NCBI RefSeq assembly: GCF_030163755.1
Contig: NZ_JASJOE010000017.1
Location: 1 to 64,000, forward strand
Length of the DNA stretch: 64,000 nucleotides
Origin: Roseicyclus amphidinii
Lineage (GTDB): Bacteria > Pseudomonadota > Alphaproteobacteria > Rhodobacterales > Rhodobacteraceae
Direction: 5' to 3'
This document shows, in pieces, positions 21,162 to 29,349 of the stretch. The notes under the pieces were generated by a model. It did no database searches, was not told the origin of the DNA, and saw nothing but the letters and a program-made list of their open reading frames with translations. A program made the position numbers and the translations under genes. The stretch's first letter is position 1; each line of letters starts with the position of its first letter.

Positions 21162-22067
21162 TTGCAGAAGACGTCCGGGACAAAGACAACGACAAAGGCG
21201 AAGCCAAAGCCGCCCACGGCGGCGAAGACTGCGGCGAAGAAATCCGCCGCACCAACGAAGGCACCGGCAGCGACGCCGCCGGCGGCAGCACCAACGACCG
21301 GGCTTCGGGTCGATGTGCGTGGTAAAAGCTTTCACGTCTCTCCGGGCCGGTTCGACGGGTTCTGGGCACGCGTCGCGGACGGACGCTGGGAACCCGAGTC
21401 GTTCGAGCTGTTCGACCGCTTCGTCGATGAACAGACCACCGTGATCGACTTCGGCGCGTGGATCGGCCCGACGGTCCTCTACCTCGCCCAGATCAGCGCG
21501 AAAACGCTCGCCTTCGAAGCCGACCCCGAGGCCTATGCCCTGCTCGCGCAGAACCTGCACCTCAACGCCGGCAAGACTTGGCACGACAGGATCGAGGCGC
21601 ATCACTGCGGCATCCATCACAGCGGACTGCCGATCACGCTGGGGGCGCACAAGCAGGCCGGCGATTCCATGTCGAGCGTGTTGATGCAGGGGTCCGACAC
21701 CACCTGGCAGGTGCCCACCAGGACGCTGCAAGACGTCATCGGCGCGGCCTGCGGGCCCGATGAAAAGGTCTTCGTGAAAATGGATATCGAGGGCGGCGAG
21801 TTCGAGATGCTCCCCCATCTCGGGCCGCTCCTGAACGACCCGCGGATCACCTTCTACATCTCGATGCATCCCGGCATCCTGCGCCAATCACTCGGGGAAG
21901 GCCCCGGATCGGACGAGGGGTTTCGGGACATCATCGCCCCGATCATCGACGTGCTGCCTTTCTCACGCCGCATCGAACGGCTGGATGGCCATGCGCTGAA
22001 CGAGGCATGGCTGCGCAAGGCGCTTGGCCGGGGCCGGTTGCCCACGCATGACATCATCATCTTCTGA
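21162..22067 (+). CDS. FkbM-family SAM-dependent methyltransferase
   Basis: A 301-aa protein divergent from nuoA. Residues 1-48 are a Lys/Ala/Thr/Pro-rich low-complexity tail. The methyltransferase domain follows, with SAM motif I VIDFGAWIGPTVLYLA (residues 94-109), FEADPEAYALLAQNLHLN and the FkbM signature VKMDIEGGEFEML. Substrates in this family are usually sugar or polyketide hydroxyls; none can be inferred here. The start appears to be TTG at 21162, with AGG 8 nt upstream; a later start would lose only the low-complexity tail. It is monocistronic, ending at a hairpin. Confidence 0.85.
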   Translation: MQKTSGTKTTTKAKPKPPTAAKTAAKKSAAPTKAPAATPPAAAPTTGLRVDVRGKSFHVSPGRFDGFWARVADGRWEPESFELFDRFVDEQTTVIDFGAWIGPTVLYLAQISAKTLAFEADPEAYALLAQNLHLNAGKTWHDRIEAHHCGIHHSGLPITLGAHKQAGDSMSSVLMQGSDTTWQVPTRTLQDVIGAACGPDEKVFVKMDIEGGEFEMLPHLGPLLNDPRITFYISMHPGILRQSLGEGPGSDEGFRDIIAPIIDVLPFSRRIERLDGHALNEAWLRKALGRGRLPTHDIIIF

Positions 22068-22084
22068 GCGTCCCGCCGGGACGC
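22068..22084 (+). terminator. Hairpin directly after the FkbM gene
   Basis: GCGTCCC, loop GCC, GGGACGC: a perfect 7-bp stem starting on the base after the TGA. No T-tract follows, so intrinsic termination is uncertain. It separates this gene from the convergent acyl-CoA ligase. Confidence 0.45.
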
Positions 22085-22151
22085 GATGAAGACGCGCACC
22101 GGCCCACATGCCACCCGCGTCGCCGCAACAGCCCTTCGAGGCACACGCCCC

Positions 22152-23699
22152 TTACAACCCAGCGCGCAACTCCCGCCGCAGGATCTTGCCCGACGCGCTT
22201 TTCGGCACGCTCTCGACGAAGCGGTATTCGCCGGGATGCTTGTAATGCGCGAGGCAGCCCTCGACATGGGCCTGCAACTCGGCCTCGGCCACCTCCGAGC
22301 CCGGCGCGCGCACCACGAAGGCCACCGGCACCTCGCCCGCCGCCTCGTCGGCCCGGCCCACCACCGCCGCATCGGCCACGCCGGCATGGGCGCAAAGCGC
22401 CGCCTCCACCTCGGCCGGTGCCACCTGGAAGCCCTTGTACTTGATCAGCTCCTTCAGCCGGTCGCGGATGAACATGAACCCGTCCGCGTCGATGACGGCA
22501 AGATCGCCGGTGCGCAGCCAGCCCTCGGGCGTCAGCGTCTCGGCGGTCGCCTCCGGGTTGTTGAGGTAGCCCTTCATCACCTGCGGGCCGCGCACCCACA
22601 GCTCGCCCTCCTCGCCGGGGGGCATGTCCGCCAGCGTCGCGGGGTCCACGATCCGGCACTCGGTCGAGGGCACGGCCTGCCCGCTCGAACCATGCCGCAC
22701 ATGGCCCGCCACCGTCATGTGGCTGATCGGCGACATCTCCGTCATCCCGTAGCCCTGCACCGCGCGCGCCCCGAACCGCGCGCCCACCGCGACCTCGGTC
22801 TCGGGGCCCAGGGGGGCCGCCCCGGAAAAGACCTCCTCGACGCTGGAGACGTCGAACTGATCGACAAGCGGATGCTTGGCCAGCGCCAGCGCCACCGGCG
22901 GCACGATGTAGAGCCGCGTCGCCCGGTGCTCCTCGATCAGGCGCAGAAACAGCTCCAGATCGAAGCGCGGCATGGTCACCAGCTTGGCGCGCTGCTGCAG
23001 GAACAGGTTCATCAGAACCGTCATCCCGTAGATGTGGAAGAAGGGCAGGAAGGCCACCGCCGTATCCGCGGGCGTGATCCCCGCCACGGCACCAGACTGG
23101 GTGACATTGGCCACCAGGTTGCGATGCGTCAGCATCACCCCCTTGGGCCGCCCGGTGGTGCCGCTGGAATAGGGCAGCACGACGACATGCTCCGCGAGCT
23201 CCACCGGCGCCTGCCGCTCGAGCGGCTGGCCCATCACGTCCTCCAGCGACAGGCATGTCTCCGCGCCGATGATCACCACGTCGCGCACGCCGGTCCCGTC
23301 ACAGGCCGCGCGCGCCACCTCGGCGAAAGCGGGGACCGTGACCAGCATCACCGCGCCGGAATCGACCAGTTGGTGACGGATCTCGGGCGCGGTGTAGGTC
23401 GGGTTGATCGTGGTGACCGTGCCGCCGCCCCAGGCCACGCCGTGAAAGACGACCGGATACTCCGGCATGTTCGGCGCAAGGATGGCGACGGTGCCGCCCG
23501 GCAGCACGCCGCGCTCGGTCAGCCCGCCCGCAAGCCGCTTGACGCGGTCCATGATCTCGCCCGCCGTCACCGCCCGGCCCGTGGGGCCGTCGATGATGGC
23601 CACCTCCGCCTCTCGGCCCGCCAAGCCCTCGAACAGCATCTCGGTGATCGAGACCGCAGCCACATCCACCGTGCCGTGGCGGCTCGGGTATCCTGTCAT
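22152..23699 (-). CDS. AMP-dependent acyl-CoA ligase (4-coumarate-CoA ligase type)
   Basis: A 515-aa ANL-family adenylating enzyme that would form an acyl-AMP and then an acyl-CoA. Motifs are the P-loop-like VLPYSSGTTGRPKGVMLTH, QGYGMTEMSPISH, the hinge GWLRTGDLAVIDADGF and the C-terminal KELIKYKGFQVAPAEVE with the catalytic Lys in PKSASGKILRRELR. It is the last gene of the liu-type operon, so a branched-chain or related acid is a likely substrate (inference); it is shorter than acetoacetyl-CoA synthetase. ATG at 23699 is preferred to GTG at 23705 because of GGGGAGGAT 6 nt upstream. Confidence 0.9.
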   Translation of the reverse strand: MTGYPSRHGTVDVAAVSITEMLFEGLAGREAEVAIIDGPTGRAVTAGEIMDRVKRLAGGLTERGVLPGGTVAILAPNMPEYPVVFHGVAWGGGTVTTINPTYTAPEIRHQLVDSGAVMLVTVPAFAEVARAACDGTGVRDVVIIGAETCLSLEDVMGQPLERQAPVELAEHVVVLPYSSGTTGRPKGVMLTHRNLVANVTQSGAVAGITPADTAVAFLPFFHIYGMTVLMNLFLQQRAKLVTMPRFDLELFLRLIEEHRATRLYIVPPVALALAKHPLVDQFDVSSVEEVFSGAAPLGPETEVAVGARFGARAVQGYGMTEMSPISHMTVAGHVRHGSSGQAVPSTECRIVDPATLADMPPGEEGELWVRGPQVMKGYLNNPEATAETLTPEGWLRTGDLAVIDADGFMFIRDRLKELIKYKGFQVAPAEVEAALCAHAGVADAAVVGRADEAAGEVPVAFVVRAPGSEVAEAELQAHVEGCLAHYKHPGEYRFVESVPKSASGKILRRELRAGL

Positions 23700-23774
23700 C
23701 GGCACATCCTCCCCTCGGGGCCCCGTCGTCGCGCGGGACCTCCGTCCGACGGAAAGGCTAGCACGTCCGACCGG

Positions 23775-24752
23775 TCAGATGTCCAGCACAACCGTGCCCA
23801 GCTTGTCGCCCGACGCCACCAGGTCATGCGCCGCGGCGCAGTCCGCCAGCCCGCCCCCCGGCACCACGGCATGAGACAGCATCCCCGCCTCGAGCCAGGC
23901 GGTCAGCTGCCGTTCCCCCTCGCGCCGCAACCCGCCGGTCAGCTGGTAGACGATCAGCATGTGCAGCCGCACGTTCTTGAACATGAACGGGTAGAACTCC
24001 AGCCGCGGCACCATCTCGGCCGCACTCGCGTAGGAGGCGATGACCCCGCCGGGCTTCACCAGCGCAAGGCTCGTGGCCTGGTTCGCACCGAAATCCACCT
24101 CGACGATCCGGTCGACACCCGCGCCGCCCGTCATTTCCATCACCGCCCCGGCCACGTCCGTCTCACGGTAGTCGATCCATTCCTCGGCGGTGGAATGCGC
24201 CCCCTTCTCGGGCGATGAGACGGTGGCGATCACCCGCGCGCCCGCCGCCCGCGCCATCTGCACCGCGTAGCGGCCCACCGTGCCCGCACCGCCCGTCACC
24301 AGCACGGTCTGCCCCGCGACGGGCCCGTCGCCCATCACCGCGTACCAGGCCGTCATGGCGGGGATGCCGAAACAGGCCCCTTCCGCGAAGGACGTGCCGT
24401 CCGGCAGCCGCACCGCCTGCTCGGCGGGCAGCGCGACAAACTCCGCCGCCGTGCCGAAGGCACGCTGCCAGCCCGCGTTCCAGACCCAGACCCGCTCGCC
24501 GATCCGCGCGGCATCCGCCCCCGCGCCCACCGCCTCGATCACGCCCGCCCCGTCCGAATGCGGGATCACGCGAGGATAGGCCATCACCGCCCCCGGCCGC
24601 GCGCCCGCGCGCAGCTTCACGTCCGAGGGGTTCACCCCCGAGGCATGGAGGCGCACCAGCACCTCGCCCGGCCCCGCCACGGGTGCGTCCATCTCGCCCG
24701 CGACCAGCACCTCCGACGCCGGCCCGAACCGCTCGTACCATACCGCTTTCAT
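23775..24752 (-). CDS. NADPH:quinone reductase-like zinc-less alcohol dehydrogenase
   Basis: A 325-aa member of the zeta-crystallin/QOR branch of medium-chain dehydrogenases. The N-terminal GroES-like fold has MKAVWYERFGPASEVL and SGVNPSDVKLRAGA. The cofactor fold shows VLVTGGAGTVGRYAVQMARA (residues about 145-164), with AAGARVIATVSS next. The structural and catalytic zinc Cys residues are missing. It follows the hydratase gene across a 149-nt gap that carries two repeat elements. The substrate is unknown; quinones or enones are usual. Confidence 0.88.
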   Translation of the reverse strand: MKAVWYERFGPASEVLVAGEMDAPVAGPGEVLVRLHASGVNPSDVKLRAGARPGAVMAYPRVIPHSDGAGVIEAVGAGADAARIGERVWVWNAGWQRAFGTAAEFVALPAEQAVRLPDGTSFAEGACFGIPAMTAWYAVMGDGPVAGQTVLVTGGAGTVGRYAVQMARAAGARVIATVSSPEKGAHSTAEEWIDYRETDVAGAVMEMTGGAGVDRIVEVDFGANQATSLALVKPGGVIASYASAAEMVPRLEFYPFMFKNVRLHMLIVYQLTGGLRREGERQLTAWLEAGMLSHAVVPGGGLADCAAAHDLVASGDKLGTVVLDI

Positions 24753-24765
24753 GCCACCCTCTCCC

Positions 24766-24823
24766 GCTTCTCCGTTTCAAAAATATCCCGGGGGAATCCC
24801 GAAGGGATGGGGGCAGAGCCCCC
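24766..24823 (-). repeat. Composite two-hairpin intergenic repeat (copy B)
   Basis: From right to left on the minus strand: G-run hairpin GGGGGCTCTGCCCCC (24809-24823), short hairpin ATCCC-TTC-GGGAT (24796-24808), then GATATTTTTGAAACGGAGAA (ending near 24767). The GGAGAAG tail lies just before the GGGAGAGGG ribosome site of the quinone reductase gene. It adjoins the AT-rich palindrome pair. Confidence 0.8.
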
Positions 24824-24824
24824 C

Positions 24825-24877
24825 CGAATTTTCGTACGAAAATTCGCAACCCCACCGGAATTTTCGCTCGAAAATTC
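24825..24877. repeat. Paired AT-rich palindromes (copy 2)
   Basis: The first palindrome (24825-24846) is perfect, with core GAATTTTCGTACGAAAATTC flanked by C and G. The second (24858-24877) is GAATTTTCGCTCGAAAATTC, symmetric except for its two central bases. Centres are 32 bp apart. It lies between two genes of the same operon (hydratase upstream, quinone reductase downstream on the minus strand). Confidence 0.88.
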
Positions 24878-24901
24878 GCACTCCGCGCCACCCGCGCGCG
24901 C

Positions 24902-25681
24902 TCACTCCACCCAGGCCGGCCTGCGCTTCTCGAAGAAGGCCGCGATCCCCTCGGCGCTTTCCGCGCTTTCCCAGCGCGCGACCAGCGCCGCGATGGTCGC
25001 CGCGATCTGCGCCTCGTCCACCGGCGCCGCCAGCTCCGCCACCAACGCCTTGCCCGCCGCCACCGCGCCCGGCGCAGCCGAAAGGTAGGGCGCGATTTCC
25101 GCTTCGACCGCACCGTCCAGCGCCGCCTCCGGCACCGCGCGCGCCAGAAGCCCCAGCTCCACCGCCTCGGCCGCGCCGAAGACGCGCCCCGAGAAGAACA
25201 CCCGCCGCGCCCGCGCGGCCCCCATACGCGCCACGACATAGGGCCCGATGGTGGCCGGGATCAGCCCCAACCGCACCTCGGTCAGCCCGAATTTCGCACT
25301 GTCCACGCCCACGGCCACGTCGCAGACGCTCATCAGCCCCACGCCGCCGCCGAAGGCCTGCCCCTGCACCCGCCCGATCAAGGGCTTGGGCATCCGGTCG
25401 AGCGCGCCCAGCATCCCGGCCAGCGCCCGCGCCTCGCGCGCGCGGGTCTCGGCATCGGCGGCCATCTGCGCGCGCATCCAGCCCAGGTCGCCCCCCGCGC
25501 AAAAGGACCGCCCCGTGCCCGTCAGCACCACGACCCGCACGGCGGGGTCGCGCCCCAGCCGCTCGGCCACCTCGGTCAGCTCCGCGATCATCGCGGCATC
25601 CATCGCGTTATGCACCTCGGGCCGGTTCAGGCGCAGCCAGGCCACCCCGCGCGCATCCACCTCCAGATCAAGCGTCCGCAT
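24902..25681 (-). CDS. liuC: Methylglutaconyl-CoA hydratase-type enoyl-CoA hydratase
   Basis: A 259-aa crotonase-fold enzyme. The oxyanion-hole segments are RSFCAGGDLGWMR (around residues 60-72) and GQAFGGGVGLMSVCDVAV (around 103-120). Its place directly after HMG-CoA lyase and in a cluster with methylcrotonyl-CoA carboxylase indicates hydration of 3-methylglutaconyl-CoA in leucine degradation. The start ATG at 25681 (MRTLDLEVDARGVAWLRLNR) overlaps the end of the HMG-CoA lyase gene by 14 nt; a longer open frame upstream is not used. Confidence 0.88.
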   Translation of the reverse strand: MRTLDLEVDARGVAWLRLNRPEVHNAMDAAMIAELTEVAERLGRDPAVRVVVLTGTGRSFCAGGDLGWMRAQMAADAETRAREARALAGMLGALDRMPKPLIGRVQGQAFGGGVGLMSVCDVAVGVDSAKFGLTEVRLGLIPATIGPYVVARMGAARARRVFFSGRVFGAAEAVELGLLARAVPEAALDGAVEAEIAPYLSAAPGAVAAGKALVAELAAPVDEAQIAATIAALVARWESAESAEGIAAFFEKRRPAWVE

Positions 25682-26528
25682 CCCGCATCCCCCGTGCCAG
25701 TGCCGCCGCGGCCTCCACCGCCTCGAGGTCAAGCCCCGTCTCGTATCCCAAAGCCGCCAGATGCCGCGCCACCGCCTCGGTCGCCACGTTGCCTGCCGCG
25801 CCGGGCGCATAGGGACATCCGCCGAGGCCACCGACGGCCGCGTCGAAGACCCGAAGCCCGAGGCTCAGCGAGGCGTCGATATTCTCCATCGCCCGGCCGC
25901 CCGTGTCATGGTAATGCCCCGCCAGCCGCCCCACCGGCACGGCATTGCGCACCGCCAGAAGCATCCGCGCGATGCTGTCGGGCGTGCCCGCCCCGATCGT
26001 GTCGCCCAGCGAGATCTCGTAGCACCCCATGGAAAACAGCGCATCGGCCACCCGCGCCACATCGCCCGGCGCGACCGCCCCGTCATAGGGGCATTGCACG
26101 ACGCAGCTGACATAGCCCCGGACCGGCAGGTCGATATGCCGCGCGGCCTCGACCACGGGCCGGAACCGCTCGAGGCTTTCGGCGATGCTCGCGTTGATAT
26201 TCGCGCGCGAGAACCCTTCCGAGGCCGAGCCGAAGATGGCGATCTCTCCCACCCCCGCGGCCACCGCCGCCTCGTAACCCGTCATGTTCGGCGTCAGCGC
26301 GGCATAGCGCACACCCTCGGCCCGTGTGATGCCCGCCAGAACCTCGGCCCCGTCAGCCATCTGCGGCACCCATTTGGGCGAGACGAAAGACGCCACCTCG
26401 ATCCGCCGGAACCCCGCCGCCGAAAGCGCGTCGACCAGCGCGATCTTCTCGGCCGGGGGGATGATCCGCGCCTCATTCTGCAGCCCGTCGCGGGGGCCAA
26501 CCTCGAATATCTCCACGAATCCGGACAT
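25668..26528 (-). CDS. mvaB: Hydroxymethylglutaryl-CoA lyase
   Basis: A 286-aa HMGL-like TIM-barrel aldolase that splits HMG-CoA into acetoacetate and acetyl-CoA, the last step of leucine breakdown. The N-terminal VEIFEVGPRDGLQNEARI provides the metal and substrate Arg-Asp residues, and the signature loop GGLGGCPYAPGAAGNVATE carries the catalytic Cys. Strong RBS GGGAGG lies 10 nt before the ATG. It is also called liuE in liu operons. The gene start touches a 38-codon frame whose first residues resemble its own N-terminus. Confidence 0.95.
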   Translation of the reverse strand: MSGFVEIFEVGPRDGLQNEARIIPPAEKIALVDALSAAGFRRIEVASFVSPKWVPQMADGAEVLAGITRAEGVRYAALTPNMTGYEAAVAAGVGEIAIFGSASEGFSRANINASIAESLERFRPVVEAARHIDLPVRGYVSCVVQCPYDGAVAPGDVARVADALFSMGCYEISLGDTIGAGTPDSIARMLLAVRNAVPVGRLAGHYHDTGGRAMENIDASLSLGLRVFDAAVGGLGGCPYAPGAAGNVATEAVARHLAALGYETGLDLEAVEAAAALARGMRDADA

Positions 26529-26644
26529 CAGCTGCGCGCCTCCCTCGAACGCCTCCGGGGCTCCGCCCGTTCGCCGCGGAAACCGTCCACCGGACGGTTT
26601 CCGAGACGCGGCTCACCCTCGAATATCTCGACGACCTCATCCAT
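26528..26644 (-). CDS. Possible 38-aa minigene or duplicated HMG-CoA lyase 5' end
   Basis: The frame starts at ATG 26644, inside the end of the GST-like gene, and its TGA shares a base with the HMG-CoA lyase ATG (TGATG). The translation begins MDEVVEIFEGEPRLG, close to the lyase start MSGFVEIFEVGPRDG, and continues into an Arg/Glu-rich tail encoded by a perfect hairpin (26577-26603). It may be a short coupled peptide, but a decayed tandem copy of the lyase 5' end fused to a repeat is equally likely. Confidence 0.35.
   Translation of the reverse strand: MDEVVEIFEGEPRLGNRPVDGFRGERAEPRRRSREARS
26577..26603. repeat. Perfect 12-bp hairpin upstream of HMG-CoA lyase
   Basis: CGGAAACCGTCC, loop ACC, GGACGGTTTCCG. 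No T-tract follows on either strand. It sits in the 108-nt gap between the GST-like and lyase genes and is in frame within the 38-codon reading frame. It looks like a REP-type element. Confidence 0.75.
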
Positions 26645-27299
26645 CTGCCGGCACCTCGTAGAAGTCTTGCGCGTAAAACGCCTGCGGCCCCTCGATCGCG
26701 GCCGCCTGCCGGAAGCCCTCCCGCGCCTGCAACCGGTCCCAATAGGCGCGGAGCGCCGGATAAGGCTCCATCCGCACGTAGAAGGGCGCGGCAAAGAGGT
26801 TGAACCCCATCATCGCATCCGCCGCCGAGAAGCCGGAGGGCAGAAGGTAATCCCCCTCCACCATCCCTTCCAGCGCCTGCAACGTGTCGGCCAGCCGCAG
26901 CGTGTTGAGCTTCACCACCACCGCCGAGGGCCGCGCGGGCGGCCGCAGGAACAGGTGGTTGAGGTTCAACTGCTCGATGAGCGAGGCCATGGTCTCGGCG
27001 AACCCCATCAGCTCGAGGTAGCGCACCCGCTCGGCATGCCCCGGCGCGCGGCCAAAGCCATGCTCGGGGCGGCTCTCGCAGAGATATTGCAGGATCGCCG
27101 CGCTTTCGAAGATCGACCGCCCGTCGATCTCCAGCGCCGGGATGCGCCCCGCGGGCGACAGGCCCTTCAGCCCCGGCTCGCGCATCGCGCGGCTGCCGAT
27201 CCCGTAACGGATGATCTCGTCGGGTGGCATCCCCATCTCGCAGAGCAGCCACAGAACCCGGAACGACCGCCCCCAGGGCACATGGTGCAACCGGATCAT
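26637..27299 (-). CDS. Glutathione S-transferase family protein
   Basis: A 220-aa two-domain GST: an N-terminal thioredoxin-like half (MIRLHHVPWGRSFRVLWLL, then the LSPAGRIPALEIDGRSIFES glutathione-binding loop with the conserved cis-Pro and Glu-Ser) and an all-helical C-terminal half. It lies inside the leucine-degradation operon, where GSTs of this type may conjugate reactive enoyl intermediates; that is a guess. The start at 27299 was chosen because upstream codons run into the palindrome array (27313-27398). Confidence 0.88.
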   Translation of the reverse strand: MIRLHHVPWGRSFRVLWLLCEMGMPPDEIIRYGIGSRAMREPGLKGLSPAGRIPALEIDGRSIFESAAILQYLCESRPEHGFGRAPGHAERVRYLELMGFAETMASLIEQLNLNHLFLRPPARPSAVVVKLNTLRLADTLQALEGMVEGDYLLPSGFSAADAMMGFNLFAAPFYVRMEPYPALRAYWDRLQAREGFRQAAAIEGPQAFYAQDFYEVPADG

Positions 27300-27312
27300 C
27301 GCGCGCGCCCCG

Positions 27313-27398
27313 CCAGTCTCTTGCAAGAGACTGGCCTGAGCCTTGCAAGGCTCTGGCCACGTCCTTTCAAGGACGTGAGGCGCGTTTTGCAAAACGCG
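27313..27398. repeat. Tandem palindrome array 1 (four units, 22-bp period)
   Basis: Four consecutive palindromes with centres at 27323.5, 27345.5, 27367.5 and 27389.5, exactly 22 bp apart. Unit 1 (27313-27334) is CCAGTCTCTTG and its perfect mirror. Unit 2 (27335-27356) has core GAGCCTTGCAAGGCTC and mismatches only near its ends. Unit 3 (27358-27377) is CACGTCCTTTCAAGGACGTG, one mismatched pair at the centre. Unit 4 (27381-27398) is CGCGTTTTGCAAAACGCG. It lies between mccA and the GST gene, both on the minus strand. No coding explanation. Confidence 0.92.
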
Positions 27399-27405
27399 AA
27401 TGCGC

Positions 27406-29349
27406 TCATGGCTCCCCCTCCTCCAGCACGATCAGCGCCGCCCCCGCCTCGACCTGCGCGCCGGCCTCCACCAGCACTTCGGCCACGATCCCGTCGCGGC
27501 CCGCCGTCAGGGCGTGTTCCATCTTCATCGCCTCCAGCACCGCCAGCCGGTCGCCCGCCGAGACGGCATCGCCCGGCCCCACGAAAACCGCCTTCACCAG
27601 CCCCGGCATCGGGGCCTCGATCCGCCCCGCGCCGCCGCCCGCCGCAGCCGCCACCGCCAGCGGATCGACCACCTCGAAGACATGGCCGTCCCCGTGGAAC
27701 ACCGCGACGGAGCCCTCGAGCGCCACGACCTCGGCCAACACCGGCGCGCCATCGACCCGCCAGCCCGCACCGTCGCGCACCACCTCCTGCGCCACGTCGC
27801 CCAGCGTGACGCGTGCGGCCCCGCCCGGCAAGACCTCGACCCCCGCGGCGATCTCCTCCCCCTCGCCGCGCAGCATCACCGACCGCCTGAGCGGCGCCCA
27901 GAGCGTGAACCCCTCGACCGGCCCGGCCTCGCCGGTCAGGCCCAGCGCCCCCATCGCGGCCAGCGCCCGCACCCGCGACGAGGCCACGGGCACCGCCGCC
28001 AGCGCGGCAAGGTCGCGCTCGATCAGCCCGGTATCCACATCCCCCGCGGCAAAGCCCGCATGCCCCGCCAGTGCCCGCAGGAAGCCCAAGTTCGTCACCG
28101 ACCCCGCCACCTGGCAGCCCGCCAGCGCCGCGTCGAGCTTGCGCAGCGCCACCGCCCGCGTCGGCCCGTGGACGATGATCTTGGCGATCATCGGATCGTA
28201 CCAGGGCGAGATCTCGTCGCCAGCCCGCACGCCGGTTTCGGCCCGCGCGCCCTCGGGAAAGCGCAGATGGCGCAACACGCCGGTCGCGGGCAGAAACCCC
28301 TTCGGCACATCCTCGGCGTAAAGCCGCGCCTCGAAGGCATGCCCGTCGATCGCCAGTTCGTCTTGCCGGGCGGGCAAATCCTCCCCCGCGGCGACGCGCA
28401 GCTGCCATTCGACCAGGTCCACCCCCGTGATCGCCTCGGTCACCGGGTGTTCCACCTGCAGCCGCGTGTTCATCTCCATGAACCAGAACCCGTCCGGCCT
28501 GAGCCCGCGCGCGCCGTCCACGATGAACTCCACCGTGCCCGCGCCGGAATAGCCGATGGCCTCGGCGGCGCGCACCGCGGCCTGCCCCATCGCGGCCCGC
28601 ATCTCCGCCGTCATGCCGGGCGCCGGGGCCTCCTCGATCACCTTCTGATGCCGCCGCTGGAGCGAGCAATCCCGCTCGAACAGATGCACCGCCCGCGCCC
28701 CGTCGCCGAACACCTGCACCTCGATATGGCGCGGCTTCTCGACGTATTTTTCTATAAGAACGGCCTCGTTGCCGAAGGCCGTCGCGGCCTCGCCCTTCGC
28801 GCTCTCCAGCGCCTCCATGAAGCGCGCGGGCGCGTCCACGCGGCGCATCCCCTTGCCGCCGCCGCCCGCGACGGCCTTGATGAGAACCGGGTAGCCGATG
28901 GCATCGGCCGCCCCCGCCAGGTGCTCGGGGTCCTGGTTCGCGCCATGGTAGCCCGGCACCACCGGCACGCCCGCTTCCTCCATCAGCGCCTTGGCCGCAT
29001 CCTTCAGCCCCATCGCCCGGATCGCCGCGGCGGACGGCCCGATGAAGACCAGCCCCGCCGCCTCCACCGCCTCCACGAACTCCGGGTTTTCCGACAGGAA
29101 CCCGTAGCCCGGATGGATCGCCTCGGCCCCCGTCGCCTGCGCCGCCGCGATGATCGCATCGGCCCTCAGGTAACTCTCCGCAGGCCGCGCGCCTCCGATC
29201 CAGACCGTCTCGTCGGCCATGGCCACATGGCGCGCGCGCGCATCGGCATCGGAATAGACTGCGACCGTGCCCACCCCCATCCGGCGGCAGGTGTCGATCA
29301 CCCGACACGCGATCTCGCCCCGGTTGGCGATCAGGATCTTGCGAAACAT
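27406..29349 (-). CDS. mccA: Methylcrotonyl-CoA carboxylase biotin-carrying (alpha) subunit
   Basis: A 647-aa biotin carboxylase plus biotin carrier. The N-terminal MFRKILIANRGEIACRVI starts the biotin-carboxylase fold; ATP-grasp residues lie in VAGGGGKGMRRV and HIEVQVFGDG; the C-terminus carries VLEAMKMEHAL with the biotinylated Lys, which BirA (partly encoded at 1-150) would modify. With MccB it carboxylates 3-methylcrotonyl-CoA in leucine catabolism. It is separated from mccB by an ASCH gene whose stop overlaps the mccA start, and is also known as liuD. Confidence 0.95.
   Translation of the reverse strand: MFRKILIANRGEIACRVIDTCRRMGVGTVAVYSDADARARHVAMADETVWIGGARPAESYLRADAIIAAAQATGAEAIHPGYGFLSENPEFVEAVEAAGLVFIGPSAAAIRAMGLKDAAKALMEEAGVPVVPGYHGANQDPEHLAGAADAIGYPVLIKAVAGGGGKGMRRVDAPARFMEALESAKGEAATAFGNEAVLIEKYVEKPRHIEVQVFGDGARAVHLFERDCSLQRRHQKVIEEAPAPGMTAEMRAAMGQAAVRAAEAIGYSGAGTVEFIVDGARGLRPDGFWFMEMNTRLQVEHPVTEAITGVDLVEWQLRVAAGEDLPARQDELAIDGHAFEARLYAEDVPKGFLPATGVLRHLRFPEGARAETGVRAGDEISPWYDPMIAKIIVHGPTRAVALRKLDAALAGCQVAGSVTNLGFLRALAGHAGFAAGDVDTGLIERDLAALAAVPVASSRVRALAAMGALGLTGEAGPVEGFTLWAPLRRSVMLRGEGEEIAAGVEVLPGGAARVTLGDVAQEVVRDGAGWRVDGAPVLAEVVALEGSVAVFHGDGHVFEVVDPLAVAAAAGGGAGRIEAPMPGLVKAVFVGPGDAVSAGDRLAVLEAMKMEHALTAGRDGIVAEVLVEAGAQVEAGAALIVLEEGEP

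Noticed and set aside
20864-21325. A plus-strand frame overlapping the start of the FkbM gene with a strong AAGGAGG inside it
   Set aside because: The translation is low-complexity (KDNDKGEAKAAHGGEDC) and terminates inside the FkbM domain in another frame. The Shine-Dalgarno at 21131 may simply be fortuitous.
22086-24218. A 710-codon plus-strand frame opposite the acyl-CoA ligase and quinone reductase
   Set aside because: Arg/His-rich composition, no domain, and two confident genes lie on the other strand.
27313-27398. CRISPR array reading of the palindrome repeats
   Set aside because: Units abut with no spacers, unit sequences differ, and there is no cas gene. They are palindromes with variable arms and not direct repeats separated by spacers.
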